A DNA stretch of 64,000 nucleotides from assembly GCF_001404515.1 (NCBI RefSeq), contig NZ_CXWE01000006.1:434001-498000 (forward strand). The letters are read 5' to 3'. Below, one piece after another: positions 8,835-18,062 of the stretch (within the stretch, counting starts at the first letter, position 1; each line of letters starts with the position of its first letter). Below the pieces are notes generated by a model. That model was not told the DNA's origin. It did no database searches and saw only the letters and a list, made by a program, of their open reading frames with translations. Origin of the DNA: Roseibium album. Its GTDB lineage: Bacteria; Pseudomonadota; Alphaproteobacteria; Rhizobiales; Stappiaceae. The position numbers were made by a program, and so were the translations under genes.

Positions 8835-10412
8835 TTGCTATTTAAGGGACCGGATTACATCGGGGCGGTTATTTTGTTCTGGAACAGGAAAAGCGGCGAC
8901 ATTGCGGGTACCACGGACGGGAGCCGGGCGGCGACGGGGAGACAGATAAAGATCTGGATCTATGGGCTCGCGGCAATGCTGATCGTGCTCTCCACCGCCT
9001 CCCTGACCTTCATCGCGCATCTTGCCTGGTCCGAGGCGGACAGGCGTTCACTCGAAGGCGACAAACTCCGTTTCACAACGGCTTTGAAGCAGTATCAGAA
9101 ACTCATTGCGCTCGACCAGATCGGACTGGCACAGTGGGACGAGACCTTTACGGCGCTGCAACACCCGCTGAACCGGGATTTCATCGAAGATCTCCTGGTT
9201 ACAGATTTGTGGGAGCAGTTCGATCTCGAGCGAACATTTATTGTCAACGCAGATGGCAGCCTGATCGCACAGGCCATCGAAGACAACACCCTCTTTCCCA
9301 CCGAGACAACTGCGGCCGATCCAATTATCAAGCATCTGGCCGACCGGACTCGCGAGAGCTTTGACGCGCGCACGCGCCAGGCAAGCACGGGACTTGCCGA
9401 TTGGTATTTACCGCAATCCGTCCTGCTCGATGTGTCAAATTCGGCATACGCGATCATTGACGGGCAGCCTGCTCTTCTTGTCGCGGTTCCTGTCCTGCCG
9501 GACGAAGGTCGCGTCAACTGGACTGAGAACAATCCTGCAGTCCTGATCAATGCAGTCTATTTCGACAATGAATTTCTCGCCGAACTGAACGAAGCCTTGA
9601 ACTATCGTGATTTTCAGTTCTTTGCCGGGGAACCGGCGAGCAGACATCCGACAAATCATCTGGTCTGGGCTGCTGACGGTTCGGTGCTCGGATACTTCCG
9701 GTGGGATCATGAAAAACCCGGCCTGCACATCTGGTTCATGGCGTTGCCGCTCATTGTTCTGATCACGGCCATAATTGCAGTTGTCGCCTTTGCCATTGCC
9801 GCGAAAATCAGCCGTCTCTCGACATCACTTGAAGAAAGCGAGCGGAAAAACCACCACTTCGCCAATCACGATGCGCTCACCGGCCTGCCGAACAGGCATC
9901 ACTTTTCCGACCGCCTCGCATTTTCGATAGACAATCTCCCCGACAAGGGGTTCGCCCTGTTCGCATGCGACCTGGACCGGTTCAAGCCTATCAACGACAC
10001 CTTCGGGCACGAAGTGGGAGACAAGGTCCTTTGCCGGGTTGCCGAACGATTTCAGAGCCATTTCGGCAATGACGATGTTGTGTGCCGGATCGGCGGGGAC
10101 GAATTCATTGTCCTCATGACGAAATATTCAAATCTCGACGAACTGGAAGACCGGGCAAACAAGCTCAGAACCGAGATGTCCGCGCCAATCGAAATCGGCA
10201 ACGGCGAGACGGTCCAGATCGGCGTGAGCGTCGGCATTGCAACGGCACCGGAATGCGGCACGAACGACAAGGACCTGATCCGGACGGCAGACATGGCTCT
10301 CTACCGAGCAAAAGAAAACGGACGAAATGTGGTTGAATTTGCCGTTCCCAGGTATTTGAAAAAGACAGACGGCGACAATCTTGCGGGTTTTCGCGTGCAA
10401 TCGGGCAAGTAG
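8835..10412 (+). CDS. CHASE4-GGDEF diguanylate cyclase (first of two paralogues)
   Basis: Membrane diguanylate cyclase making cyclic di-GMP. A first transmembrane helix (about residues 39-62) is followed by a periplasmic sensor of about 230 residues resembling CHASE4 (the DQIGLAQWDETF region), a second helix (about 297-325), and a GGDEF domain with the intact RIGGDEF signature. The RxxD inhibitory site expected just upstream of GGDEF is missing its Arg, so product inhibition may be absent. No EAL domain follows. The start is uncertain: the frame opens at a TTG at 8835, and a TTG at 8874 has a GGGG at better spacing. The next gene has the same architecture. Confidence 0.86.
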   Translation: MLFKGPDYIGAVILFWNRKSGDIAGTTDGSRAATGRQIKIWIYGLAAMLIVLSTASLTFIAHLAWSEADRRSLEGDKLRFTTALKQYQKLIALDQIGLAQWDETFTALQHPLNRDFIEDLLVTDLWEQFDLERTFIVNADGSLIAQAIEDNTLFPTETTAADPIIKHLADRTRESFDARTRQASTGLADWYLPQSVLLDVSNSAYAIIDGQPALLVAVPVLPDEGRVNWTENNPAVLINAVYFDNEFLAELNEALNYRDFQFFAGEPASRHPTNHLVWAADGSVLGYFRWDHEKPGLHIWFMALPLIVLITAIIAVVAFAIAAKISRLSTSLEESERKNHHFANHDALTGLPNRHHFSDRLAFSIDNLPDKGFALFACDLDRFKPINDTFGHEVGDKVLCRVAERFQSHFGNDDVVCRIGGDEFIVLMTKYSNLDELEDRANKLRTEMSAPIEIGNGETVQIGVSVGIATAPECGTNDKDLIRTADMALYRAKENGRNVVEFAVPRYLKKTDGDNLAGFRVQSGK

Positions 10413-10613
10413 AAGTTCTTTCGCCCCGATTCGATTCACTGCTATTTTTCACAATGAATAAATCGCTCACTTTTAAGTTATATCGTTAGTAACTACTAAT
10501 ATTTTGTCGAATTAATTACTATCAGAACTCCCTGTTAAGGCTTCACATCTAAAATTCCCGGAGATAAAAGCAAGAAACACATAACCAACCGTAGTATCTA
10601 AAGAGACTGCAAC

Positions 10614-12158
10614 TTGAGCGAATTCCGGCGTAGGCATAGCGATCAAGCTCCAAAACTTGCCAGACAGCATATTTCGCGTCTCGCGTTCATGCTTGCCGGT
10701 CTTCTGATCGCCGTTACGTCGATTTCCCTGATGTTTGTCGGTTTCATCGCCACGCGGGCATCAACGCAACAGACGATCGCCAACGAAGAGCGACTGTTTC
10801 AAAGTGTCGTCTCGGATCGACTGCGCGCGATCGTGCGGGAGCAAATCAGGATCACGTCATCCGACACATCGGTCGAAAACCTGGTGCGTGGCTTCAATCC
10901 TGCCTTTGCGCGGCAAAGCTTCGATACGCTCTGGACCGACTACAGGCACGACAAGATCATGTTGATCTCCGGAGACAAAAAGGTCCTCGCGGAGTCCTTC
11001 GAAGACTATACGCACATCATCAAGCGGCCCCTGGACGAGACCCCCGAACTCGAGATCATTGTTCAAAAACTGACCGCGAAATACCTGCGCAACCGGGTCC
11101 GTGTTCCAGGCGGCTTCGGGTATCGTTCGCTCCTTGATATTGATCCGAAGGACTATGCGTTGATGGGATATGTCCGCATCGATGGCAAGCCCGCCATATT
11201 CGGCGCAATGCCGGTCATTCCGGACAAGTTTCACACAACGCTTCCAGACGGACCTCCGACGATACTGCTATCCGCGCTCTACATCGACGAAACGCTACAA
11301 AAGCAGTTGAACGCTCAACTCGACTTCACTTCCTTTGCATTCATCGACACTGTTTCCGCTGACTATGATGGGCCCATCCATCCCGTCTCGGACCAGACCG
11401 ACATCCCGCTGGGTGCGTTTCGCTGGGAAAGCGAATCTGCCAGCACATCGATCTGGCCAACGATCATCCCGGTCATTGCCATCTTGAGTGTTGCGCTCGG
11501 CGCACTTGCGTTCGGGATTGCCTGGCGCATAGGCCTGCTGACGACCTCTCTTCAGGTGAGTGAGCAACAAAACAGATATCTCGCCCTCCACGACACGCTT
11601 TCAGGCCTCGGAAACAGACTGCTGTTCAATCGGGTTCTGGATACGTCGGTAAAGGAACTTCCCGAAAAGCACTTTGCCGTTCTTCATTGTGACCTCGATA
11701 AATTCAAGTCCGTGAACGACACCTTCGGGCATGCAGCGGGAGATGAAGTCATAAGGGTGGTGGCGCACCGGATGCAGGAAACAGTGGGCAGACAGGGCCT
11801 CGTCTGCCGGATCGGTGGTGACGAGTTCATGGTGATCTACCGCAAGGAAACGGCAAAAACGCAGTTGCAGACGCTATGCCGTACGCTCGTTGCTTCCGCC
11901 CAGGAGCCCATTTCATGTGGCGACGGCACCACGGTAAGCGTCGGCCTCAGCATCGGGATCGCCTGCGCTCCCGAGGATGGTTCCGAAGGGGAGCAGCTTG
12001 TCAGCCGATCAGACGCCGCTCTCTACCGGTCCAAAGCCATGGGCCGCAGCCAGTTCACGTTTTTCTCCGACATTCCGACACGGGACGCAGACGAATGCAA
12101 ATCCTCTGCCCCCGATAAAGCCGGACACGTGGAAACCTACAGCAAGGCGGCAGGCTAA
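10614..12158 (+). CDS. CHASE4-GGDEF diguanylate cyclase (second paralogue)
   Basis: Same layout as the preceding gene: N-terminal transmembrane helix (about residues 24-47), extracytoplasmic CHASE4-like sensor, second helix near residues 280-305, then a GGDEF domain. The cyclase site is intact (DLDKFKSVNDTFGHAAGDE, then CRIGGDEF). The RxxD inhibitory motif is absent. The two proteins are clearly related but diverged in the sensor region, which suggests an old duplication with different ligands. Translation probably begins at the TTG at 10614, after a weak AAGAGA; no ATG lies before the first helix in this frame. The 200-bp AT-rich gap upstream suggests a separate promoter. Confidence 0.86.
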   Translation: MSEFRRRHSDQAPKLARQHISRLAFMLAGLLIAVTSISLMFVGFIATRASTQQTIANEERLFQSVVSDRLRAIVREQIRITSSDTSVENLVRGFNPAFARQSFDTLWTDYRHDKIMLISGDKKVLAESFEDYTHIIKRPLDETPELEIIVQKLTAKYLRNRVRVPGGFGYRSLLDIDPKDYALMGYVRIDGKPAIFGAMPVIPDKFHTTLPDGPPTILLSALYIDETLQKQLNAQLDFTSFAFIDTVSADYDGPIHPVSDQTDIPLGAFRWESESASTSIWPTIIPVIAILSVALGALAFGIAWRIGLLTTSLQVSEQQNRYLALHDTLSGLGNRLLFNRVLDTSVKELPEKHFAVLHCDLDKFKSVNDTFGHAAGDEVIRVVAHRMQETVGRQGLVCRIGGDEFMVIYRKETAKTQLQTLCRTLVASAQEPISCGDGTTVSVGLSIGIACAPEDGSEGEQLVSRSDAALYRSKAMGRSQFTFFSDIPTRDADECKSSAPDKAGHVETYSKAAG

Positions 12159-12215
12159 GCCTGCATCCCATCCGCAGAGATTTGCCGGCAATGGCCGCAT
12201 TTGCACGGACCGGTT

Positions 12216-13592
12216 TCAGCCACGCAGCTGTTCTGTCGGCTCACGCATCGTCACAAGTTCTTCGGCCGCTGTCGGGTGAACGGCAATGGTGCGGTCGAAA
12301 TCCGCCTTGGTCGCACCCATCTGGAGCGTAACACCCAGAATCTGGGCAAGTTCGCCCGCATCAGGACCAACAACGTGCACGCCGAGCACTTTTTGCGTAT
12401 CGGCATCGACGATCATTTTCATGAGCATCTTCTCGTCACGTCCGGACAAGGTGTGTTTCATCGGCCTGAAGCTGGATTTGTAGATGTCAAGGTTTGGTGT
12501 GCGTTCCAGCGCCTGTTCCTGGGTCAGTCCCACTGTTCCCATCTCGGGTTGGGAAAAGACTGCCGTGGCGATCAGGCTGTGGTCGACCGTCCAGGGATTG
12601 TTGCCAAATACCGTGTCGGCGAATGCGTGCCCCTCACGGATTGCAACCGGGGTCAGGTTTGCACGGTTTGTGACATCACCAACCGCATAGATCGACTCAA
12701 TGTTCGTTCTAGAATCGGCACTCACCTTGATAGCTCCGATTCGATCAATCTCGACACCGGCCTTTTCCAATCCCAGATCGCTGGTATGGGGATTCCGGCC
12801 GATGGCAAACATGATCTGGTCGGCGGCAAGGCTTTTGCCACCCTTGGTATTGCCGGTCAGCGACCCATCGCTTTCCTTCTCAATGGCGGAGAACGCATCA
12901 CCCAAAATGACCTTGATGCCCTTTTTCTCCATTTCCTGGCGAATTGTGGTTCTCAGATCCATATCGAAGCCGCGCAGGATTTCCTCACCGCGATAAATCA
13001 GCGTCGTATCCGCCCCGAGACCGTTGAAAATACCGGCGAACTCAACGGCAATGTAACCGCCACCGGCAACAATGACCTTGCGCGGAAACTCCGTCATGTG
13101 AAAGGCCTCGTTGGAGGTGATCACGTGTTGCATGCCCGGTACGCTGTTGTCGACATTGGGCGACGCACCAACTGCGATCAGAATGTACCTTGCGGTCAAT
13201 GTCTGGCCGGTCGACAGCAGGCGGACGGTATGTGGATCCTCGAGCACGGCCCGGCTATCGTGGACCTCCACGTTCGTCCGCTCCAGGTTACGGCGGTAGA
13301 TGCCTTCAAGACGCGTAATTTCCTGATCCTTGGCCGCGACCAGTTTGTCCCAGGAAAAACCACGTTCCCCGACGGACCAGCCGAAACCTTCCGCATCTTC
13401 AAATTCTTCGGAAAATTTTGACGCGTAGACAAACAGTTTCTTGGGAACGCAACCCCGGATGACACACGTTCCGCCATACCGGTATTCTTCGGCAATCCCG
13501 ACACGAGCGCCATGTGTTGCTGCAATGCGTGCGGCCCTAACGCCACCCGATCCGCCGCCAATAACAAAAAGGTCGTAGTCGTAGTCGGTCAT
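12216..13592 (-). CDS. gor: Glutathione-disulfide reductase
   Basis: FAD- and NADPH-dependent reductase of oxidised glutathione. The ATG at 13592 has AGAGG five bases upstream. The protein begins with the FAD-binding YDLFVIGGGSGGVRAAR loop. The redox-active disulfide is GGTCVIRGCVPKK (Cys43 and Cys48), the pyridine nucleotide-binding region is VAGGGYIAVEFAGIF, and the C-terminal ends with the catalytic His in IAVHPTAAEE. The alternation of domains and the 458-residue length are normal for alphaproteobacterial Gor. It may be co-transcribed with the upstream DUF2059 and rpiA genes, which lie on the same strand, although a perfect hairpin separates it from the DUF2059 gene. Confidence 0.95.
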   Translation of the reverse strand: MTDYDYDLFVIGGGSGGVRAARIAATHGARVGIAEEYRYGGTCVIRGCVPKKLFVYASKFSEEFEDAEGFGWSVGERGFSWDKLVAAKDQEITRLEGIYRRNLERTNVEVHDSRAVLEDPHTVRLLSTGQTLTARYILIAVGASPNVDNSVPGMQHVITSNEAFHMTEFPRKVIVAGGGYIAVEFAGIFNGLGADTTLIYRGEEILRGFDMDLRTTIRQEMEKKGIKVILGDAFSAIEKESDGSLTGNTKGGKSLAADQIMFAIGRNPHTSDLGLEKAGVEIDRIGAIKVSADSRTNIESIYAVGDVTNRANLTPVAIREGHAFADTVFGNNPWTVDHSLIATAVFSQPEMGTVGLTQEQALERTPNLDIYKSSFRPMKHTLSGRDEKMLMKMIVDADTQKVLGVHVVGPDAGELAQILGVTLQMGATKADFDRTIAVHPTAAEELVTMREPTEQLRG

Positions 13593-13731
13593 TTGTGCCT
13601 CTTTTGAAATCACCCGTCATACACCCGGCGGGTTCCCAGCCTGCCCGCACATAAGCGATGTAATTCGCCGTGCAAGCCGTCATCTGAGCTAGCGTTGGCG
13701 TTCCATGCCAGGAAAACCAGATATTGGAACG

Positions 13732-13757
13732 GTTTGGGCCGCTTCCGCGGCCCAAAC
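13732..13757 (-). terminator. Perfect 11-bp hairpin between the DUF2059 and gor genes
   Basis: Arms 13732-13742 and 13747-13757 pair perfectly around a 4-nt loop. It lies just past the DUF2059 stop codon. No clear T tract follows on either strand, so termination is likely but not certain. Confidence 0.55.
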
Positions 13758-13810
13758 GCCGGTCAGAATACCAGCTTCAATTCTCTGTGTGGTCCCCGTT
13801 ATCGGAACGT

Positions 13811-14326
13811 TTATTCAACCTTGTTTCTCTTTTGCAGTTCCTGCTGGACCATCGTCACCATGTCAGTGGAAAGCTTGTCCTGCCATTCCCGGGCAGCACC
13901 CACGGAAAGCTGTGTCACGGCCGGCAGTGCGCTGGTGAGCTTTTGTCCAAGATCAGTGGTGTAGAATTCAGCCAACTGGTTCAGCTCTTCTTCGGTAAAA
14001 TTGGTTGCCCAGGCCTGATAAACCAGTTTGTTCAGATCAGACCGGGTCGGCGCGAGCTGCAGCGCCACGTCCTGCGTGATTTCGATGATTTCCTCGGCAC
14101 GTGTCGGTTCCGCCTGAATGAATGCGGTCCGTGTCTGTTCGGCAAGTATCGGCAGGATTTCGTCGAAAGGCTCCAGAACCTTTGTGACTTCGGCCACGTT
14201 CTTGGCCGCTGCCATATGGCTTTCGGAAATTGCGTCCTGTGCAATCGCCGCCGATGTAAAAATTCCAACGGCCGACATTACCGCACCCAATACGGCCGAC
14301 CGCGGAAGTGCTTTCATAAGTGTCAT
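13811..14326 (-). CDS. DUF2059 domain protein, exported
   Basis: Small periplasmic protein. The ATG at 14326 follows a strong AGGAG at seven bases. Residues 1-30 are a Sec signal peptide ending in the cleavage-like SAAIAQD. The mature part is helical and contains the conserved NFTEEELNQLAEFYTTDLGQ segment of DUF2059, a domain common in Rhizobiales and relatives with no established function. About 170 residues is typical. Upstream on the same strand is rpiA and downstream is gor; the neighbourhood of gor and rpiA with this family is often conserved in related genomes, as far as I recall. Confidence 0.85.
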   Translation of the reverse strand: MTLMKALPRSAVLGAVMSAVGIFTSAAIAQDAISESHMAAAKNVAEVTKVLEPFDEILPILAEQTRTAFIQAEPTRAEEIIEITQDVALQLAPTRSDLNKLVYQAWATNFTEEELNQLAEFYTTDLGQKLTSALPAVTQLSVGAAREWQDKLSTDMVTMVQQELQKRNKVE

Positions 14327-14382
14327 TTTTCTACTCCTACGCGGCACTCCGGAAATTTCTGCGGAGGCCAAATCCAAAACAG

Positions 14383-15075
14383 TCAGACAGGCAAGACGGT
14401 CTTTACCCCATCCGAGCCCGCCACGTAAGCTTTTGTTGCAAGCCCGATGAACAGACCATGTTCAACAACGCCCGGTATCGCCACGAGCCGGTTAGCCAGA
14501 AATTGCGCCTGAGGTATGGCCTCAAGATGCGCATCCAGGATGTAATGGCCACCGTCAGTGACAAAGGGCTGCCCACTGCCCCCTCTCAATTCCAGTTTCT
14601 GCGGCAGGCCAAGGTCGTCGAATACGCTCAAGACAGCGTTGCTTGTGGCCTGCAGACCGAACGGGACGACCTCAATGGGCAAGGGAAACTGTCCAAGAAT
14701 TGCCACTTCCTTGCTGCTGTCCGCGATCACGGTCATCTGTCCTGATGCAGCCGCAACGATCTTTTCACGCAACAGCGCGCCACCACCGCCCTTGATCAGA
14801 GCGAGTCCGGCATCAAATTCATCCGCTCCGTCGATCGTCAGGTCAAGTTCCGGAAGATTTTCCAGCGTCGTCAGGCGGATACCAAGTCCGGAGGCCAGCT
14901 CCCGCGTTCTTTCCGACGTCGGCACACCGATGACGTCCAGTCCCTCTCCCACACGCTTCGCCAGTGCGTGCACGAAGAATTCCGCCGTCGACCCGGTTCC
15001 GATGCCAAGCCGCATTCCCGAGGTCACATCATCCGCTGCACGCTCAGCTGCCTGCTGTTTAAAATGATCGCTCAT
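14383..15075 (-). CDS. rpiA: Ribose-5-phosphate isomerase A
   Basis: Interconverts ribose 5-phosphate and ribulose 5-phosphate in the pentose phosphate pathway. Signature parts are present: the phosphate-binding [28 protein letters not shown] with catalytic acids, [16 protein letters not shown], and [19 protein letters not shown]. The 230-residue length is normal. It has the same strand and order as the DUF2059 and gor genes downstream. Confidence 0.96.
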   Translation of the reverse strand: MSDHFKQQAAERAADDVTSGMRLGIGTGSTAEFFVHALAKRVGEGLDVIGVPTSERTRELASGLGIRLTTLENLPELDLTIDGADEFDAGLALIKGGGGALLREKIVAAASGQMTVIADSSKEVAILGQFPLPIEVVPFGLQATSNAVLSVFDDLGLPQKLELRGGSGQPFVTDGGHYILDAHLEAIPQAQFLANRLVAIPGVVEHGLFIGLATKAYVAGSDGVKTVLPV

Positions 15076-15297
15076 CCACTATTCCTTCAGCCACCACCCC
15101 AGCGGATGGGCCGCGGCCGGTTACATATTCCTGATCGCCGGGTGCTTAACATGGCCAGCCTCCGCCGGTCCAGTGGCATTCCCGACTTCCGTGAGGAAAC
15201 AGCTGGAGAACCGGAATAATGAATTTGTTAACCATGATTTTAGAATGAACTGCGATCTTGAACGCAATTTCCCGAGATTTGAAAAGCATGGTCTCAA

Positions 15298-17082
15298 ATG
15301 AATCTGTTTCGGCGCAAGAAATCCACGCTTGACGAACTGACCGACGCCAGCACCAACCCTGGGGAAGAAACCGGGGCTCAAGCCCCGGCGGACGATGCAT
15401 GCCAAGCCCTGGACCAGAACAAGTCAGATCAGCTTGAGTTCGTGCTTGATAGTCTGGAAGACGATCTCCAGGTCGCAGCCAGGACAATCAATATTGCCGC
15501 GGACAAGGTTCAGGACCGGCTGGTCGGTCAAATGGATACGCTTGAGGCAATCCGAAGCGATACTCAATTGCTTTCAGACCAATCGGCCGTTGCAGATGAA
15601 AACGCCTCCAACCTGGCGACATCCATCCGGGAACTGTCAGCCTCCAGCGGCGAGATCGGATCACAGGTCGGAGTTTCCAACCAACTCGCTGATGAAGCGC
15701 GTGAAATCGCAGATCAGGCCAATGAAGGCGTACTTGAACTCAAGGGCGCTATTGATGACATTGCAAATGTTGTCAGCCTTATCTCGGACATCGCAAAACA
15801 AACAAACCTGCTGGCCTTGAATGCAACCATCGAAGCTGCCCGTGCGGGAGAGGCAGGCAGAGGTTTTTCCGTGGTCGCAAGCGAGGTCAAGGCCCTGTCT
15901 GTCGAGACACAATCGGCAACGGAGCAGATCGTCTCCAATATTGAAAAGCTGAACCTGTCCGCGGAACACAGCCTGGGTTCGGTCAACAGGATCATCGACA
16001 TAATCGGAAAAATCCGGCCGAGTTTTGCCACCGTCGAAGACGCGGTGCGCTCCCAGGTAAACACGACCAATCTGATCGGTGAACAAGCAAACAAGACCGC
16101 TGACTTTGCGCAGGAGGTGGTTCGCAAGGCACAGATAATCACCGAAAGCGCGGTCTCGGCAGAAGAAGGGGGCACACTGGCCCGCGAATCCGGTGCGCAG
16201 ATGAGTGCCGCCAGCCGATCGCTTCAGAACCGGTTCACAATGATGATCCGGCAGACGGGACTCGGAAACAGGCGGCAGCACGATCGTCTGCCGGTCAAGA
16301 TCTCCGGGTCGGTCGCAAACGGCTCCGTGACAGGCCAGATCGAAACTCTGGACATTTCAGAGGGCGGCCTTCTCTTCAAGGCAAACAGTGACCTTGCCCT
16401 GAAGCAAAACGACACTGTTCAACTCGAGCTCAATGGACTTGGCAACGTCACCGCGAGACTGGTCGCCGTATCGGACAACGGATTTCACAGCTGTTTCCAG
16501 GATCCCGAACCGGCCTTCGAGCAAGCCCTGCGTCGCAAGCTCGCCTCCATTCACGAGAGCCACGCCCGCGAAGTGGACTGGGCACAATCCGGCGCTTCAA
16601 GAATAGAAAACGCCATGCATGATCTTGTCTCGCGAAATGTGCTGACCCTGGACGACCTGTTCGACACGGACTATCAACCGATTGAAGGAACGAATCCGCA
16701 GCAGGTCTCAACGCGGGCATTGCAGCATCTGGAAAACGTGCTTCCGGAAATCCAGGAAGACATTCTCGACAGTGGCACGGAACACGGCATGGCATTTTGT
16801 GCCTCTGTCGACCGAAACGGATACCTGCCGGTTCACAATCTGGTCTTTTCCAATCCGCAGCGTCTCGACGATCCTGCCTGGAATACCGCCAATTGCAGGA
16901 ACAAACGGATATTCGACGATCGTGCCGGTCTCAGTGCGGCACGCAACACGCGGCCCTTCCTTATCCAGTCGTATGCACGGGACATGGGAGGTGGCAATAT
17001 CGTCTGGATGAAGGAAATCGACGCACCGATCCTCGTCCAGGGCAGGCATTGGGGCGGCTTCCGCACGGCCTATAAACTTTAG
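15298..17082 (+). CDS. Soluble methyl-accepting chemotaxis protein with PilZ domain
   Basis: Cytosolic chemoreceptor: no transmembrane segment is seen over 594 residues. Residues of about 40-310 form a coiled-coil signalling region with the MCP hairpin tip (KQTNLLALNATIEAARAGEAGRGFSVVASEVK). Residues of about 325-400 form a PilZ domain carrying the cyclic di-GMP signature: an RRQHDR arginine pair and LDISEGG. The C-terminal 170 residues resemble the PAS/Cache-like sensory domain seen at the end of many alphaproteobacterial soluble MCPs, with CRNKRIFDDRAGL and the terminal GRHWGGFRTAYKL. It could couple c-di-GMP level to taxis, and two diguanylate cyclase genes lie 3-6 kb away. The ribosome binding site is weak. 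No che genes are adjacent. Confidence 0.88.
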   Translation: MNLFRRKKSTLDELTDASTNPGEETGAQAPADDACQALDQNKSDQLEFVLDSLEDDLQVAARTINIAADKVQDRLVGQMDTLEAIRSDTQLLSDQSAVADENASNLATSIRELSASSGEIGSQVGVSNQLADEAREIADQANEGVLELKGAIDDIANVVSLISDIAKQTNLLALNATIEAARAGEAGRGFSVVASEVKALSVETQSATEQIVSNIEKLNLSAEHSLGSVNRIIDIIGKIRPSFATVEDAVRSQVNTTNLIGEQANKTADFAQEVVRKAQIITESAVSAEEGGTLARESGAQMSAASRSLQNRFTMMIRQTGLGNRRQHDRLPVKISGSVANGSVTGQIETLDISEGGLLFKANSDLALKQNDTVQLELNGLGNVTARLVAVSDNGFHSCFQDPEPAFEQALRRKLASIHESHAREVDWAQSGASRIENAMHDLVSRNVLTLDDLFDTDYQPIEGTNPQQVSTRALQHLENVLPEIQEDILDSGTEHGMAFCASVDRNGYLPVHNLVFSNPQRLDDPAWNTANCRNKRIFDDRAGLSAARNTRPFLIQSYARDMGGGNIVWMKEIDAPILVQGRHWGGFRTAYKL

Positions 17083-17176
17083 GCGTCGTTTGAAGCGCCA
17101 TCACGTCAGCGCACACTTGCAGTCCCCCTCCATTTCCGGGTACGCAGGAAGTTCATCTCACCGGTTCGAGGGTTTC

Positions 17177-17848
17177 ATGTCAGTTCTTGTATTCGATCTG
17201 GATGGCACGCTGGTGTCGTCGATGGAAGATCTTGTCGTCACACTCAATATCGTCCTGACGGCAAACGGCCACCGTGAAGTCCCCCAGGAAAAGGTCGTCC
17301 ACATGGTTGGCATGGGCGCCAGGATCCTGTTGCAGCGCGGGCTCGAATTCAACAAAATCGAGTGGACGGACGAGATGGTCGACCCGCTGTTCCGTCACTT
17401 TCTGGACCACTACGCCGCCAATATTGCCGTGCATACCAGACCGTTCGAAGGTGTCGAGGCCTCACTGGAAACGTTCAGAAAGCAAGGCTGGAAACTCGCG
17501 GTCTGCACCAACAAGGCCGAGCGACTGACCCTTCCGCTCCTGGATGCACTTGATCTTGCGAAATATTTTGATGCTGTCGTTGGCGGTGACACTTATGAAC
17601 GGTCCAAACCCCATGCGGATCCGGTCCATGGGGCGATAGAGCGCGCGGGTGGTACAGTCGAGGGGTCGATCATGATCGGCGACAGTGGCACAGATATCAA
17701 CGCAGCCCGCAATGCCGGCATTCCAGTCATCGCAGTCGATTTCGGTTACACGCCTGTCCCCGTTTCCGAACTCGGACCGGACAAGGTGATTTCGCATTTC
17801 GACGAACTCGGTGCCGCTATTGATACGCTTCCAGGCCTCAAGCGCTAG
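17177..17848 (+). CDS. gph: Phosphoglycolate phosphatase (HAD family)
   Basis: HAD hydrolase removing phosphate from 2-phosphoglycolate, a by-product of DNA repair and oxygenase reactions. The ATG at 17177 is preceded by GAGGG at four bases. Motif I is LVFDLDGTLVSS with both Asp residues, motif II is VCTNK, the motif III Lys is in RSKPHADP, and motif IV is MIGDSGTDINAA. The alpha-helical cap lies between motifs I and II. Gph is the usual reading for a protein of this size placed next to rpiA in alphaproteobacteria; other HAD phosphatases are possible. Confidence 0.85.
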   Translation: MSVLVFDLDGTLVSSMEDLVVTLNIVLTANGHREVPQEKVVHMVGMGARILLQRGLEFNKIEWTDEMVDPLFRHFLDHYAANIAVHTRPFEGVEASLETFRKQGWKLAVCTNKAERLTLPLLDALDLAKYFDAVVGGDTYERSKPHADPVHGAIERAGGTVEGSIMIGDSGTDINAARNAGIPVIAVDFGYTPVPVSELGPDKVISHFDELGAAIDTLPGLKR

Positions 17849-17922
17849 AACAAACTGCATTACTCTTGCCACTATTGGGTACTCTCATCTTTATTACATA
17901 GAAATCTCGTAAAATATTAACT

Positions 17923-17938
17923 CGTGATAGAAATCACA
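17923..17938. promoter_or_regulatory. CRP/FNR-family-like operator 1
   Basis: CGTGA-TAGAAA-TCACA, matching 9 of 10 positions of the TGTGA-N6-TCACA consensus. It is the first of three such sites in 140 bp. Binding by a CRP-family regulator is inferred, not shown. Confidence 0.5.
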
Positions 17939-17962
17939 ATACACTTTGGCACAAAAGGATTC

Positions 17963-17984
17963 ATTTGTGCTTTAAGTCACAAAT
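17963..17984. promoter_or_regulatory. CRP/FNR-family-like operator 2
   Basis: TGTGC-TTTAAG-TCACA within a longer palindrome: perfect 7-bp arms ATTTGTG (17963-17969) and CACAAAT (17978-17984). Its centre lies 43 bp, about four helical turns, from operator 1. Confidence 0.5.
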
Positions 17985-18046
17985 ATTCGAATTATCACTA
18001 CTTTCCACACTCATATTCTGTCGATATTCATTTTTACCAAACCTTT

Positions 18047-18062
18047 AGTGACGCCCGTCACT
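18047..18062. promoter_or_regulatory. CRP/FNR-family-like operator 3
   Basis: AGTGA-CGCCCG-TCACT, part of a perfect palindrome with 8-bp arms (TAGTGACG and CGTCACTA around CC). The inner GTGA/TCAC halves match the CRP consensus. Its centre is 81 bp downstream of the centre of operator 2. Confidence 0.45.
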
